Below, piece after piece: positions 25,614 to 34,864 of a DNA stretch of 64,000 nucleotides. The notes under the pieces were generated by a model, which did not search any database, was not told where the DNA came from, and saw nothing but the letters and a program-made list of their open reading frames with translations. The stretch's first letter is position 1, and each line of letters begins with the position of its first letter. The translations under genes and the position numbers were made by a program. Source of the DNA: Bacteroidia bacterium (GTDB taxonomy: Bacteria > Bacteroidota > Bacteroidia > B-17B0 > Aurantibacillaceae); the NCBI GenBank assembly GCA_014378485.1, contig JACMNO010000070.1, positions 1 to 64,000 of the forward strand, read 5' to 3'.

Positions 25614-27449
25614 ATGGGATATAAAAGTTTAAAAGCATGCCTCGATGATTTAGAAAAAAATAATCATCTGATCAGAATAAAAGAAGAAGTTGATCCAAAT
25701 TTAGAGATGGCCGCAATTCATTTACGCGTGCATGAAAAAGGAGGGCCAGCGCTATTATTTGAAAATGTTAAAGGCACACAATTTAAATGTGCCTCCAATA
25801 TTTTTGGAACACTTGAAAGAAGTAAATTTATTTTCAGGGATACACTTGCGAAAATTGAAACATTGATTGAGATTAAAAATAATCCCATTCTTGCGCTAAA
25901 AAATCCATTCAAATATGCCGGTGTTTCTTTAACAGCCTTATCGGCTTTACCATTAAAAAATCCACTATCAAAACCTGTTTTGTTTAAAGAAACAACCATT
26001 GATCAATTACCTCTAATAAAACATTGGCCAATGGATGGCGGCGCTTTTGTAACACTTCCTCAAGTTTACAGTGAAGATATTGATAAACCGGGAATCATGA
26101 ATTCCAATTTAGGAATGTATCGTATTCAATTAAATGGTAATGATTACATTATCAATAAAGAAATAGGTTTACATTATCAATTGCATCGCGGTATTGGAGT
26201 GCATCAAAGTAAAGCTAACAAATCAGGTAAGCCATTAAAAGTATCTATTTTTATTGGAGGGCCGCCAAGTCATTCTGTTGCTGCTGTAATGCCTTTGCCT
26301 GAAGGGTTAAGTGAAATGACTTTTGCCGGAGCTTTGGGTAACAGGAGATTCAGGTACACTTATCAGGATGGATTTTGTGTAAGCACCGATGCCGATTTTG
26401 TGATTACAGGAGAAGTTTATCCAAATGAAAATAAACCGGAAGGTCCTTTCGGAGATCATTTAGGCTATTATAGTTTGAAGCATGATTTCCCTTTAATGAA
26501 AGTTCATAAGGTGTATCACAGACAGGATGCCATTTGGCCTTTTACAGTGGTTGGCAGGCCTCCGCAGGAAGATACCAGCTTTGGACAAATTATACATGAG
26601 TTAACAGGAGACGCCATTAAGTTTGAATTACCGGGCGTAAAAGAAGTACATGCCGTCGATGCTGCCGGTGTTCACCCCTTGTTATTAGCTGTAGGCAGTG
26701 AACGTTATACGCCATATAATCAAACCAAACAACCGGCAGAGCTCTTAACCATTGCTAATCATATATTAGGCAAAGGACAATTAAGCCTTGCGAAATATTT
26801 ATTCATCACAGCAGATGAAACTAACAAAATATCAGCGCATCACGAATCAGAATTCTATCAATACATTTTGGAACGTATTAATTTAAAACGTGATTTGCAC
26901 TTTTATACGAACACAAGCATTGATACATTGGATTATAGCGGTACCGGCTTAAATAGCGGAAGTAAATTAGTGGTTGCGGCCTATGGCGATAAAGTAAGAA
27001 CATTAGCTGCATCAGTAAATAATTCTATAATAGAATTAAACAGTTTTAAAAATCCCAAAGTAGCATTGCCGGGAGTATTAATTTTACAAGGCAATAAATT
27101 TGAGAATCACGAAAAAGCAAAACTTGAATTCGAAAATTTGAACGATGAAGTGACACAAAAGAAAATTGATTTATCGGGCTTTCCTATGATTGTGGTCGTA
27201 GATGATGCTTCATTTACTGCTGCAACATTGAATAACTGGCTTTGGGTAACCTTTACCAGATCAAATCCAAGTCATGATGTATATGGTATTAATTCATTTA
27301 CAGAACACAAACATTTTGGCTGCGATAATGTGATCATAGATGCACGTATCAAACCACATCATGCACCGGTTTTGGAAAAAGATCCTGAAATAGAAAAGCG
27401 TGTGGATAAACTCTTTGAAAAAGGAGGAAGTTTAGCGGCTTTAAAATAA
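25614..27449 (+). CDS. UbiD-family prenylated-FMN-dependent decarboxylase
   Basis: A 611-residue member of the UbiD family of non-oxidative decarboxylases that use prenylated FMN. Family blocks include FIGGPPSHSVAAVMPLPEG, FVITGEVYPNENKPEGPFGDH with the conserved acidic residues, and VVGRPPQEDTSFG. The length exceeds E. coli UbiD (about 490) and is like the longer menaquinone-pathway or aromatic-acid members. A role in menaquinone synthesis is plausible for a Bacteroidota cell but not shown; no ubiX partner is in the window. It is followed by a terminator shared with gldN. Confidence 0.85.
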   Translation: MGYKSLKACLDDLEKNNHLIRIKEEVDPNLEMAAIHLRVHEKGGPALLFENVKGTQFKCASNIFGTLERSKFIFRDTLAKIETLIEIKNNPILALKNPFKYAGVSLTALSALPLKNPLSKPVLFKETTIDQLPLIKHWPMDGGAFVTLPQVYSEDIDKPGIMNSNLGMYRIQLNGNDYIINKEIGLHYQLHRGIGVHQSKANKSGKPLKVSIFIGGPPSHSVAAVMPLPEGLSEMTFAGALGNRRFRYTYQDGFCVSTDADFVITGEVYPNENKPEGPFGDHLGYYSLKHDFPLMKVHKVYHRQDAIWPFTVVGRPPQEDTSFGQIIHELTGDAIKFELPGVKEVHAVDAAGVHPLLLAVGSERYTPYNQTKQPAELLTIANHILGKGQLSLAKYLFITADETNKISAHHESEFYQYILERINLKRDLHFYTNTSIDTLDYSGTGLNSGSKLVVAAYGDKVRTLAASVNNSIIELNSFKNPKVALPGVLILQGNKFENHEKAKLEFENLNDEVTQKKIDLSGFPMIVVVDDASFTAATLNNWLWVTFTRSNPSHDVYGINSFTEHKHFGCDNVIIDARIKPHHAPVLEKDPEIEKRVDKLFEKGGSLAALK

Positions 27450-27469
27450 CACTACAATTTTCCTAAATA

Positions 27470-27499
27470 AAAAACCCCCTGATTTCTCAGAGGGTTTTT
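27470..27499. terminator. Bidirectional terminator between ubiD-family gene and gldN
   Basis: AAAAACCC.CTGA (27470-27482) pairs with TCAG.GGGTTTTT (27487-27499), with one C-A mismatch and a 4-nt loop. A-tract on one side and T-tract on the other allow function in both directions between convergent genes. Confidence 0.85.
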
Positions 27500-27516
27500 C
27501 TTTTTCATATTCAAAT

Positions 27517-28377
27517 TTAGAAATGCCAAAGATCATGTTCCCATCTAAAGATGTCGTTTTTGATTCTATCAGATTCCAATAAAGCATCAATACCTTTCGA
27601 GTAACGCTCAATGGTTCTATCATAAACATTTGTCTCTTTTGTAGCAATAGAAGAAAATTGTCGTTTCCAGAAGATGTCTTCGAAGGTTCTTCTCTCCGCA
27701 TCATTTTTAGCATTATAAACTTCATGCTTAGCAAAGAAAGGCCTGCAAGCCGGGAAATAAGTATAGAACATGTTAAATTCCCCGATATCCTCTTTCCCTG
27801 GTTTCAGTGCATTAAAACCCATAGCTAAAATTCTCACTTCTAACACGGATTTTTGCTTATCAAAAAACCAATCTTCTTTCAGATCCAAAGAAGTAAAATT
27901 ACCATAGATCCATGTTGAATCAACAACTCCTGGTTTTCTCACCATCACAGAACTTCCGTCAGGTAAAAACTCCTCAACGTCAACAGTATCTCCCTGAATC
28001 ACAATTTTGTTTCTGATAGCTGATAACTCATAAGGCTGTAAAAACTCTTCGTCAACAAATGCAATGATCTGTCCGTTCAAAATATACTTCAGAACTAATT
28101 GCATTAAGGAGATTCTGCTTGTCACAGCGTCTGTTGGATAATACAATTGCTGATTCTGTTTTTCACGCATATCCAGCTTTCTCCACACACGTTTTTCCCA
28201 ATTCACATCCCCTTCACGAAGATGTGTATATGGAATAAATCTCCTGTTTGTAGAATTTTCCTTATCATAAATTCCATCTCTGTAATCTCCGGGTTGAAAT
28301 ACTCCAGGCTGAGCCTTTAAATTTAAAGCTGTCAAGAAAAACACAGCTAAAAACATCATATTTTTGAAATTTATCAT
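27517..28377 (-). CDS. gldN: T9SS ring component GldN/PorN
   Basis: A 286-residue protein with a signal peptide (cleaved near KAQ, residue 23). It has the PGVFQPGDYRDGIYDKENST and RFIPYTHLREGDVNWEKRVW region typical of GldN/PorN, the periplasmic protein that forms the T9SS outer-membrane-associated ring with GldK. The C-terminal half contains FFDKQKSVLEVRILAMG and the TFEDIFWKRQFSSIATKE block. It is the last gene of the porP-gldK-gldL-gldM-gldN cluster, 29 bp after gldM. Confidence 0.93.
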   Translation of the reverse strand: MINFKNMMFLAVFFLTALNLKAQPGVFQPGDYRDGIYDKENSTNRRFIPYTHLREGDVNWEKRVWRKLDMREKQNQQLYYPTDAVTSRISLMQLVLKYILNGQIIAFVDEEFLQPYELSAIRNKIVIQGDTVDVEEFLPDGSSVMVRKPGVVDSTWIYGNFTSLDLKEDWFFDKQKSVLEVRILAMGFNALKPGKEDIGEFNMFYTYFPACRPFFAKHEVYNAKNDAERRTFEDIFWKRQFSSIATKETNVYDRTIERYSKGIDALLESDRIKNDIFRWEHDLWHF

Positions 28378-28406
28378 ACTATCAGATTTTAATTTATACC
28401 AACTTA

Positions 28407-30074
28407 TTATTTAAGCACTTTAATACCAACTGTGGTTGAAGTAACCTTTCCATCCGGCCCCTTTACCTTAGCGTCAATATACACTTTAGTTCCAACATCA
28501 GCACCTTTTAAAATTAAGGCAGCTGAAGCACTTAAATTATTTCCAGTACCAGATTCCTGCATTAATTTTCCTTTTGCTTTTCCTGTAACCTCATAAGATT
28601 GAACGACGAAATTAGCCTGGAAATCAAAACCATTAGCACCGGCACCTAAACCAGCTACCATTGATAATTCGTTTTTCTTCATTTCCTGAGGAGCAAATTT
28701 TGGCCCGATTTTCAATTCAGGTTTTGGTAAAGGTTTTACACGAAATTTAAGAGGAGGGCCTTGAGATTTAACACCATCCTTGGTTTTTGCAGAAACAGAA
28801 ACCATACATTCACCGGTTCCGGTAAAAGTAAACTCATATTTACCATTTCCTTTCGGAGCAACTCTTACACCAGCACCGCTAGCATTCACGCTAATATCAG
28901 CAGGAGAAATACCTGCGGCAGCGGCAGTTACAGGATTTGGAACACCCGCATAAAATACATTCATTTGATCAGCTGAAACAGTTGCACCTGATTTTGCTAC
29001 TTTATAGGATTGTTCAAAAGGATAAAATTTAAAAGTACCATCAGGGTTTTTATATTTGATAACTCCTTTATATGTCTGATCTCCTTCACCACCTGTACCA
29101 ACGGTATATTTACCTTCACCACCTACTATAGGAACCATTGTACCTTTAGCACCACCTGCTGCAGCAGCGGAATCTACTCCAATAATAATTTCCATATCAC
29201 CGGCAGCTAATTTCGAAGAAGATGCTGCTAAGAAAATGTCAGCTTCATAAGGCTGCCCTGCTTGAATATAAGAAGACGGAGCTACTACACGCGCTTTAAT
29301 TGCATCAAATTTGATAGCTAATTTACCACTTGCAGCCGAAAATGTAAGCAAAACTTCAGCTTCCACATTTTTTAAATCGGTTTGAAACTTATTTAAGTTT
29401 GTAACAACAGCTGCTAAAGGTAAATGATAGAAATTATCCATTGCCCAGTTAAATTCTACACTACCTTCTTTACGTTTACTATCAACCGGTTTTATGGAAG
29501 CAAATTTTTTCTTAATTCCCTGATAATCATCTTCCAGAAATTTAGTTTTTTGATCTTTTTGCATTCCATCAACAATAGAAATTAATTTAGTGCTTAACGC
29601 GTCTAATTTACCCTGTAACTCATCAGAAGTCCATGGTCCTTTTACAGGAGATTTTGGTTCAGCTATACCTAAAAAGTGACTAGGTTTATCAAAATTATCA
29701 GGAGCATCCCAATCTCGCATGTTTAAAGTATCTGCAATTTTTTCGTTTTTTAATGTTTTAGGCTCTGTTTCTGCGATGATTTTTGATCTTAGTTCGTATA
29801 TGTATTTTTCAACTTCCTTTATTTCTTTCATACACTCAACTGCCTTCTCATAATAAGGTTTTGCAGCAGCATTACCGCCAATTGATTCGTCAAAAGCTTT
29901 TAATACACGTACATTATTATCATCTAAATTACTAATTGATTTGACTAAACTTTCATTCACGGACATATATCCTTTTAAAATTTGTTTAGATACATTCATT
30001 GCCAAAAGCGCCGTCAATACAAGGTACATCATACCTATCATTTTTTGCCTTGGTGTTTCTTTACCGCCTCCCAT
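28407..30074 (-). CDS. gldM: T9SS motor/trans-periplasmic shaft protein GldM/PorM
   Basis: A 555-residue protein with one N-terminal transmembrane helix (about 14-34, MMYLVLTALLAMNVSKQILK) after the GGGKETPRQKM start typical of GldM, then a long periplasmic part of four domains (helical D1, then three Ig-like beta domains). With GldL it forms the proton-powered motor that spans the periplasm and drives T9SS. The usual GldM length is about 510-520, so this one is slightly long, with Ala/Gly-rich inserts near 300-330. It is separated from gldL by 96 bp containing a perfect 15-bp hairpin. Confidence 0.95.
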   Translation of the reverse strand: MGGGKETPRQKMIGMMYLVLTALLAMNVSKQILKGYMSVNESLVKSISNLDDNNVRVLKAFDESIGGNAAAKPYYEKAVECMKEIKEVEKYIYELRSKIIAETEPKTLKNEKIADTLNMRDWDAPDNFDKPSHFLGIAEPKSPVKGPWTSDELQGKLDALSTKLISIVDGMQKDQKTKFLEDDYQGIKKKFASIKPVDSKRKEGSVEFNWAMDNFYHLPLAAVVTNLNKFQTDLKNVEAEVLLTFSAASGKLAIKFDAIKARVVAPSSYIQAGQPYEADIFLAASSSKLAAGDMEIIIGVDSAAAAGGAKGTMVPIVGGEGKYTVGTGGEGDQTYKGVIKYKNPDGTFKFYPFEQSYKVAKSGATVSADQMNVFYAGVPNPVTAAAAGISPADISVNASGAGVRVAPKGNGKYEFTFTGTGECMVSVSAKTKDGVKSQGPPLKFRVKPLPKPELKIGPKFAPQEMKKNELSMVAGLGAGANGFDFQANFVVQSYEVTGKAKGKLMQESGTGNNLSASAALILKGADVGTKVYIDAKVKGPDGKVTSTTVGIKVLK

Positions 30075-30120
30075 AATGCTATACTGTTTTTTTTTAGATT
30101 AAAAGTTAAATAAGATAATA

Positions 30121-30155
30121 GAAATTTACTGAAAGAAATTCTTTCAGTAAATTTC
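30121..30155 (-). promoter_or_regulatory. Perfect 15-bp hairpin between gldL and gldM
   Basis: GAAATTTACTGAAAG (30121-30135) and CTTTCAGTAAATTTC (30141-30155) form a perfect stem with a 5-nt loop, 15 bp after the gldL stop on the minus strand. Downstream the message is U-rich but has no immediate U-tract, so it may be an RNA stability or processing element or a weak attenuator rather than a full terminator. Confidence 0.65.
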
Positions 30156-30170
30156 GTAGTGGTTTAAATA

Positions 30171-30968
30171 TTATTTATTAAAATTCATTGCCCCTAACAT
30201 GTTTCCATAAATGGTGTTAAGTGCAGATAAGTTAGTAGATAACGTTGACATCTCCTGACGGTATTTTTTAGTGTCATCAACTGAATCATGTAAATTTTTC
30301 ATCAAATCAGCTAAGCCATCATAGAATTTCTCCGTAGCTTCTAAATGAGTACGAGACCCTTGTAATTGTAATTCGTAAGTAGCGTTTAAAGCAGATAAAT
30401 TTTTAGAAACACTGTTTAAAGAAACACCAATTGAAGTTCCCGCATCATTAGCGTCAGCTAAGCTAGATATAGACTCTGCAGCTTTGCTATAAGTGTCAGC
30501 TAAATGACCAACATTTTTTGAAGCACTTTTAACGCTATCAACATATTCGTTAGTAGCAAGGGTTGCATTACTGATGTCGCCCATTTTACTGGCGCTATCA
30601 CTTAATGAACGCATACCAGTACCCAAACTTTCAATTAATTCAGGTCCAATTTTAGCGTCTGCTAACATAGCGTCTAATTGAGCTGTTATAGGTAATCCGC
30701 TTTCCAATTTGTGAGAATCTTCCTCATGACCTCCCATACCGCCCAATTCCGGGTACGCTAGAGTCCAATCGTATTCTTCGTGTGGAATATCAATACCAAA
30801 TAATACAAATAATACTGCCTCTGTACCAAGACCTGCGATTAACGCAGCATCACAACCTGGCCAGTGCATAATTTTAAATAATGCTCCAATAATTACGATA
30901 GACGCACCGAAGCATGATGCCAAGTGTAAATACTTTTTAAAACCGGTTACTTTAGGAAGTTTGCTCAT
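30171..30968 (-). CDS. gldL: T9SS inner-membrane motor protein GldL/PorL
   Basis: A 265-residue inner-membrane protein with two transmembrane helices (about 14-34 and 41-61) and a long cytoplasmic tail rich in Ser/Ala/Leu heptads (about 85-265). Helix 2 carries an acidic residue, E50 in GLGTEAVLFVLFG, matching the conserved glutamate proposed to take part in proton flow. With GldM it makes the T9SS/gliding motor. It lies 81 bp downstream of gldK. Confidence 0.95.
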   Translation of the reverse strand: MSKLPKVTGFKKYLHLASCFGASIVIIGALFKIMHWPGCDAALIAGLGTEAVLFVLFGIDIPHEEYDWTLAYPELGGMGGHEEDSHKLESGLPITAQLDAMLADAKIGPELIESLGTGMRSLSDSASKMGDISNATLATNEYVDSVKSASKNVGHLADTYSKAAESISSLADANDAGTSIGVSLNSVSKNLSALNATYELQLQGSRTHLEATEKFYDGLADLMKNLHDSVDDTKKYRQEMSTLSTNLSALNTIYGNMLGAMNFNK

Positions 30969-31049
30969 AGCTGTGTTTGTGTTTAGTTAGTGTTTAAGTT
31001 AGCTGGTTGTGTGTTTATTTTTGTGTTTGTGTTTTCTTTTTAAAAAATA

Positions 31050-32594
31050 TTAAATTTCGTCTCCTTTTGAACGACCTAAATAAGTCATTACATTACGGAA
31101 ACCAATATAACATTTAGCAGTATCCTGGTATTCGTAAGTTCTTGCACTTACCTGTAAGTAATAACCTACATCTTTCCATGAACCACCACGAATTACTTTA
31201 CGCTTTAAAACATTAGCGTCTTTATCCTGAGCTTCATAAACGTAATCAGGATTTAAATCGTGAGCAAAGTCATAAGCCGATTCATCAAAAGCATTACTTG
31301 TCCATTCAGACACGTTTCCTGCCATACAGTATAAACCGTAATCATTAGGGTTATAAGAATAAATATATACAGAGTGGAATCCACCATCATCAATATAAGA
31401 ACCTCTCATTGGCTTAAAGTTACCTAAGAAACAACCTCTTGCATTACGGATGTACGGACCACCCCAAGGATACGGAGATAAATCGTTACCGCCACGTGCG
31501 GCATATTCCCACTCAGATTCAGTTGGTAAACGGAAATCATTCACGATAGTCATTCCATTTCCGATTAAGAAATTATTTAATAAGTTAGAACGCCAAATAC
31601 TGAATGCACGTGCCTGTTTCCAGGTAATACCTACTACAGGATAATCATCATAAGCCGGGTGCCAGAAATACATATTAGTCATTGGCTCATTGAAAGAATA
31701 AGTAAAATCATGAACCCAAGCTAAAGTATCAGGATACACATTGATTACGTCTTTTAAAATAAACACGGAACGATCAACGCCCTTGCGCTCACGGGGAACA
31801 TAATTACCTTGTCCAACAGAAACCTGGTCTTCAACGTTATAAGTACCTAATGTTTTAGGATCTTTACTCGGATCACCAACAGCAGTTGAAGGTTGTCCCG
31901 GAGTTCCGTTTTGACCATCATTTAAATGAACTCCATTGATGTATTCTGCCTTTTTATATTCATGGGATGCATCCTGAACATCCAGTGATTTTTGAGGAAC
32001 AAAACGATTAGATTTAGAAGCCGCTAAACGAATATCTATTCTATAATATTCATAATTTAGTTTACGTGCATCAATTTCTTTACGGTTATAAAAACGTTCG
32101 CCTTCCGGTAAATATAATGGTTGTAAATCTAAACGGTAATCTTCGTCATCACTTTCCCATTTGATTTTTTCATCCCAGTTAATATACGGATCCTGTAAAT
32201 TGTTATCACCTTTATAAATTGGCCACATTGCTAAAAACTCTTCTTGCGGGATCTGAAAAGCTTCTGCGTCAGGTCCTGAACCAAAAGCTAATAATTTCCG
32301 AGCAATAGAATCACGCACCCAATAAACAAACTGACGGTATTCATTATTTGAGATCTCTGCGTCATCAATATAAAATGCCTGCACAGAAACCATTTTAGAT
32401 TTAGCAGTATGCGCCATGGTGATTTCTTCGTCACTTGGCCCCATATGATAACTCCCCATTGGGATGTACAAAGTACCGAAAGGATCCGGTTGAAACCATT
32501 GTTCCCTGCCTTGCGCGCCGATTAACTCACCTTCCTTTTTGTTACAACCAGTAACAACGGCAATAAACGAAGCTAATACAATCAGTTTTTTCAT
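31050..32594 (-). CDS. gldK: T9SS ring lipoprotein GldK/PorK
   Basis: A 514-residue lipoprotein with lipobox VVTGC (Cys17). It has a formylglycine-generating-enzyme-like (FGE-sulfatase) fold, seen in YIPMGSYHMGPSDEEI, the PTESEWEYAARGG block and VIRGGSWKD near the C-terminus. In T9SS the fold is structural: GldK/PorK forms the ring with GldN under the outer membrane. Length is normal for GldK. It lies between porP and gldL, in the gene order known from Porphyromonas gingivalis porPKLMN. Confidence 0.95.
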   Translation of the reverse strand: MKKLIVLASFIAVVTGCNKKEGELIGAQGREQWFQPDPFGTLYIPMGSYHMGPSDEEITMAHTAKSKMVSVQAFYIDDAEISNNEYRQFVYWVRDSIARKLLAFGSGPDAEAFQIPQEEFLAMWPIYKGDNNLQDPYINWDEKIKWESDDEDYRLDLQPLYLPEGERFYNRKEIDARKLNYEYYRIDIRLAASKSNRFVPQKSLDVQDASHEYKKAEYINGVHLNDGQNGTPGQPSTAVGDPSKDPKTLGTYNVEDQVSVGQGNYVPRERKGVDRSVFILKDVINVYPDTLAWVHDFTYSFNEPMTNMYFWHPAYDDYPVVGITWKQARAFSIWRSNLLNNFLIGNGMTIVNDFRLPTESEWEYAARGGNDLSPYPWGGPYIRNARGCFLGNFKPMRGSYIDDGGFHSVYIYSYNPNDYGLYCMAGNVSEWTSNAFDESAYDFAHDLNPDYVYEAQDKDANVLKRKVIRGGSWKDVGYYLQVSARTYEYQDTAKCYIGFRNVMTYLGRSKGDEI

Positions 32595-32769
32595 AGTGCT
32601 TTAGTTTAGTTTTATAACGAGTGAATTTGTAATTGTTTCATTCGCCATTCTAATGTTTATAATCCCAACTTTATTCTTTAGTTACACCTTGCTTTATTAA
32701 CAAGTTATCAACAAATAGAAATAAAGAATGTAAAGGATTTAAACGGTCATTTATTTAAAAGGTTACAAA

Positions 32770-33747
32770 TTAATCTAAAAATCTTGCATTTTGGTATGAA
32801 GTTACTTTTTTAGGTTTCTTCACATTAAAGCAATATCCCAACATAATTTCATGAGTACCAGAACTATAACCTTTAATTTTAGATAAAGTAAGGTCATATG
32901 AATAACCCACTTTTAAACTTCTGTCCTTGAGGAATCTAGCACCAATCATTGGGGCAATAGCATCCTGCATACGATATGAAACACCAATCCAGAACATTCT
33001 ATTGTATATATATGTTAAATTAACGTCCAGCTGAGTAGAAGCTGCGTCAGATTTAATTTTTACATTTGGATTAATTCCATGTTTTCCACCTTCACCAACA
33101 TTAAACGTATAACCGCCAACAATATAATAGTGACGAGCCAAAGCATATTTTACATCTGAACTGGCTTTAATATCCTGAGCTGCCAAATGGGTAGAAGAAA
33201 TACCCACATACATTTTATTAGCAATAGAGTAAAAAGCACCAAAGCCAACATCATAGGTTAATTTGTTTAACCCCGGATTTGCAGAAGTCTGACCTGCAGC
33301 TTGGTAACTAGGAATAGAATTATCAATCTGATTTGGACCATCTGGAGTAATCCAGTTACCATTGAACTGCTGCTGTAAAACACCACCATCAATACCAACA
33401 CCTAAAATACCTGCACCAATATGGCGGTTATAAGCTAAAGCTAAACGAGCAAATAAGGTTTTAGAGAACCCGATTTGATCAGTCATCACGTTTAAACCAA
33501 TAGCAATTGGTAACTGGCCAATTGGCATATCAAAACTTACTAAACCTGTTTTTGGCGCACCAGGGAAATTAACCCACTGCTGACGATATAAGACATTCGC
33601 ACAAATTGCTTCACTTGTACCTGCATATCCAGGATTATAAATCAGTTTGCTATGCATAAACTGAGTGAATTGCGGATCTTGCTGAGCGAATGAAACGCTA
33701 GTTAATGCTGCTAATGCAACAGTTAAGGTGGTAAAGATTTTCTTCAT
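32770..33747 (-). CDS. porP: Type IX secretion system outer-membrane protein PorP/SprF family
   Basis: A 325-residue protein with a signal peptide (cleaved near SFAQQ, residue ~22). The QQDPQFTQFMHSKLIYNPGYAGT block is the hallmark of PorP/SprF proteins, followed by a beta-barrel pattern to the C-terminus. PorP-type proteins connect surface T9SS functions to the periplasmic ring or help export and attach a partner cargo. It heads the porP-gldKLMN cluster. A consensus promoter lies at 33870-33898, giving a leader of roughly 115 nt. The 176-bp gap to gldK may hold a second promoter, but no exact box was found. Confidence 0.92.
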   Translation of the reverse strand: MKKIFTTLTVALAALTSVSFAQQDPQFTQFMHSKLIYNPGYAGTSEAICANVLYRQQWVNFPGAPKTGLVSFDMPIGQLPIAIGLNVMTDQIGFSKTLFARLALAYNRHIGAGILGVGIDGGVLQQQFNGNWITPDGPNQIDNSIPSYQAAGQTSANPGLNKLTYDVGFGAFYSIANKMYVGISSTHLAAQDIKASSDVKYALARHYYIVGGYTFNVGEGGKHGINPNVKIKSDAASTQLDVNLTYIYNRMFWIGVSYRMQDAIAPMIGARFLKDRSLKVGYSYDLTLSKIKGYSSGTHEIMLGYCFNVKKPKKVTSYQNARFLD

Positions 33748-33869
33748 ATTATACCAGTTTTATTTTAGTTTTTGTTAAGTATAGTTAAAATACCTAGGGG
33801 ACTAAGTTATAGCATATTTATTAAAAATCAAACTTTTTGAACATTTTTTTGTTAAAAGTTAAGTTCCTC

Positions 33870-33898
33870 CAAAAATAATTCAGATTTGCAATGTCAAA
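33870..33898 (-). promoter_or_regulatory. Consensus Bacteroidota promoter for the T9SS core operon
   Basis: On the minus strand TTTG (33898-33895), 17 bp spacer, TATTTTTG (33877-33870): an exact match to TTTG-N17-TAnnTTTG. It lies 123 bp upstream of the porP start. Match to consensus is seen; activity is inferred. Confidence 0.55.
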
Positions 33899-34010
33899 AT
33901 TTTTCTTAAAAACCAAATTTGCAAAAATTAAGAAATTTAGGAAAAAATATAAATGAGAGCAAAAAATAGAAAAGTTCGTATTTTTAAACTTTTGTAACTA
34001 TCTACTAAAA

Positions 34011-34760
34011 ATGATTGCTTCCATATTCCATAAAGGAAAAGATTATAAAATTGATCTTTATCAGCCCATTGATATTTCAATTCAATTGAGTGCGGATAAA
34101 AACTGCGTCAGTGCATGGTATGTTTCACCAATGAAATTAGAACCAGTTACAAATGGTGAATGGATTGGAGATGTGAGTAAGGGTGGTTCTGTAAATTTCA
34201 GAAACATTACCTTTAATCCACATGGAAACGGCACTCACACTGAATGTGTAGGACATATCAGCAAAGAATTTATTACAATCAATCATTGCTTAAAGCAGTT
34301 CATGTTCTTGGCTGAAGTGGTTACTCTACTGCCAACTCAAATTGAAAACGGAGACTATGTAATCACAAAAAAGCAACTGGAAATTGCCCTTGCAAATATA
34401 AAACCCGAAGCGGTTATTATCCGAACGTTATCCAACGGATTAAATAAATTAACCATGCAGTATTCCAATACAAATCCTCCTTACATTTTGGAAGAAGCCA
34501 TCCGTTTTTTAAATGAATTAGGTGTTCAACATTTATTGATTGATATGCCTTCTATTGACCGGGAAAATGATGAAGGAAAATTACTGGCCCATCATGCCTT
34601 TTGGCAATATCCGTTAAATACTCAATTTCATAAAACCATTACAGAATTTATTTATGTACCGAATGAAATTGATGACGGAACATACATCTTAAATTTACAA
34701 ATTGCAAGCTTTGAAAATGACGCGAGTCCAAGTAAACCGATTTTGTACAAAATATTTTAA
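34011..34760 (+). CDS. Cyclase-family metal-dependent hydrolase (kynurenine-formamidase-like)
   Basis: A 249-residue protein of the cyclase family (PF04199-type), which includes bacterial kynurenine formamidase KynB and other metal-dependent amide/ester hydrolases. The metal motif HxGTHxDxPxH is present in variant form: H71-G-N-G-T-H76-T-E78-C-V-G-H82, with Glu replacing the usual Asp. LLIDMPSIDRENDEG fits the second active-site region. No signal peptide. Substrate is not evident; no kynurenine genes are near. It is divergent from porP and 104 bp upstream of ispG. Confidence 0.78.
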   Translation: MIASIFHKGKDYKIDLYQPIDISIQLSADKNCVSAWYVSPMKLEPVTNGEWIGDVSKGGSVNFRNITFNPHGNGTHTECVGHISKEFITINHCLKQFMFLAEVVTLLPTQIENGDYVITKKQLEIALANIKPEAVIIRTLSNGLNKLTMQYSNTNPPYILEEAIRFLNELGVQHLLIDMPSIDRENDEGKLLAHHAFWQYPLNTQFHKTITEFIYVPNEIDDGTYILNLQIASFENDASPSKPILYKIF

Positions 34761-34864
34761 AAAATGTGTCCGGCAGAAATAGTAGATCTGCATAAAAAAA
34801 ATAAAACCACCCCGTCCGCCGGTTGGCGCACAACCGCCAAAGGATAGAAATTAGAACAAAAAAA

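Noticed and set aside
34811-34836. Small GC-rich hairpin CGGTTG/CAACCG before ispG
   Set aside because: Only six pairs, no T-tract and no second copy seen; not strong enough to call a riboswitch or terminator.
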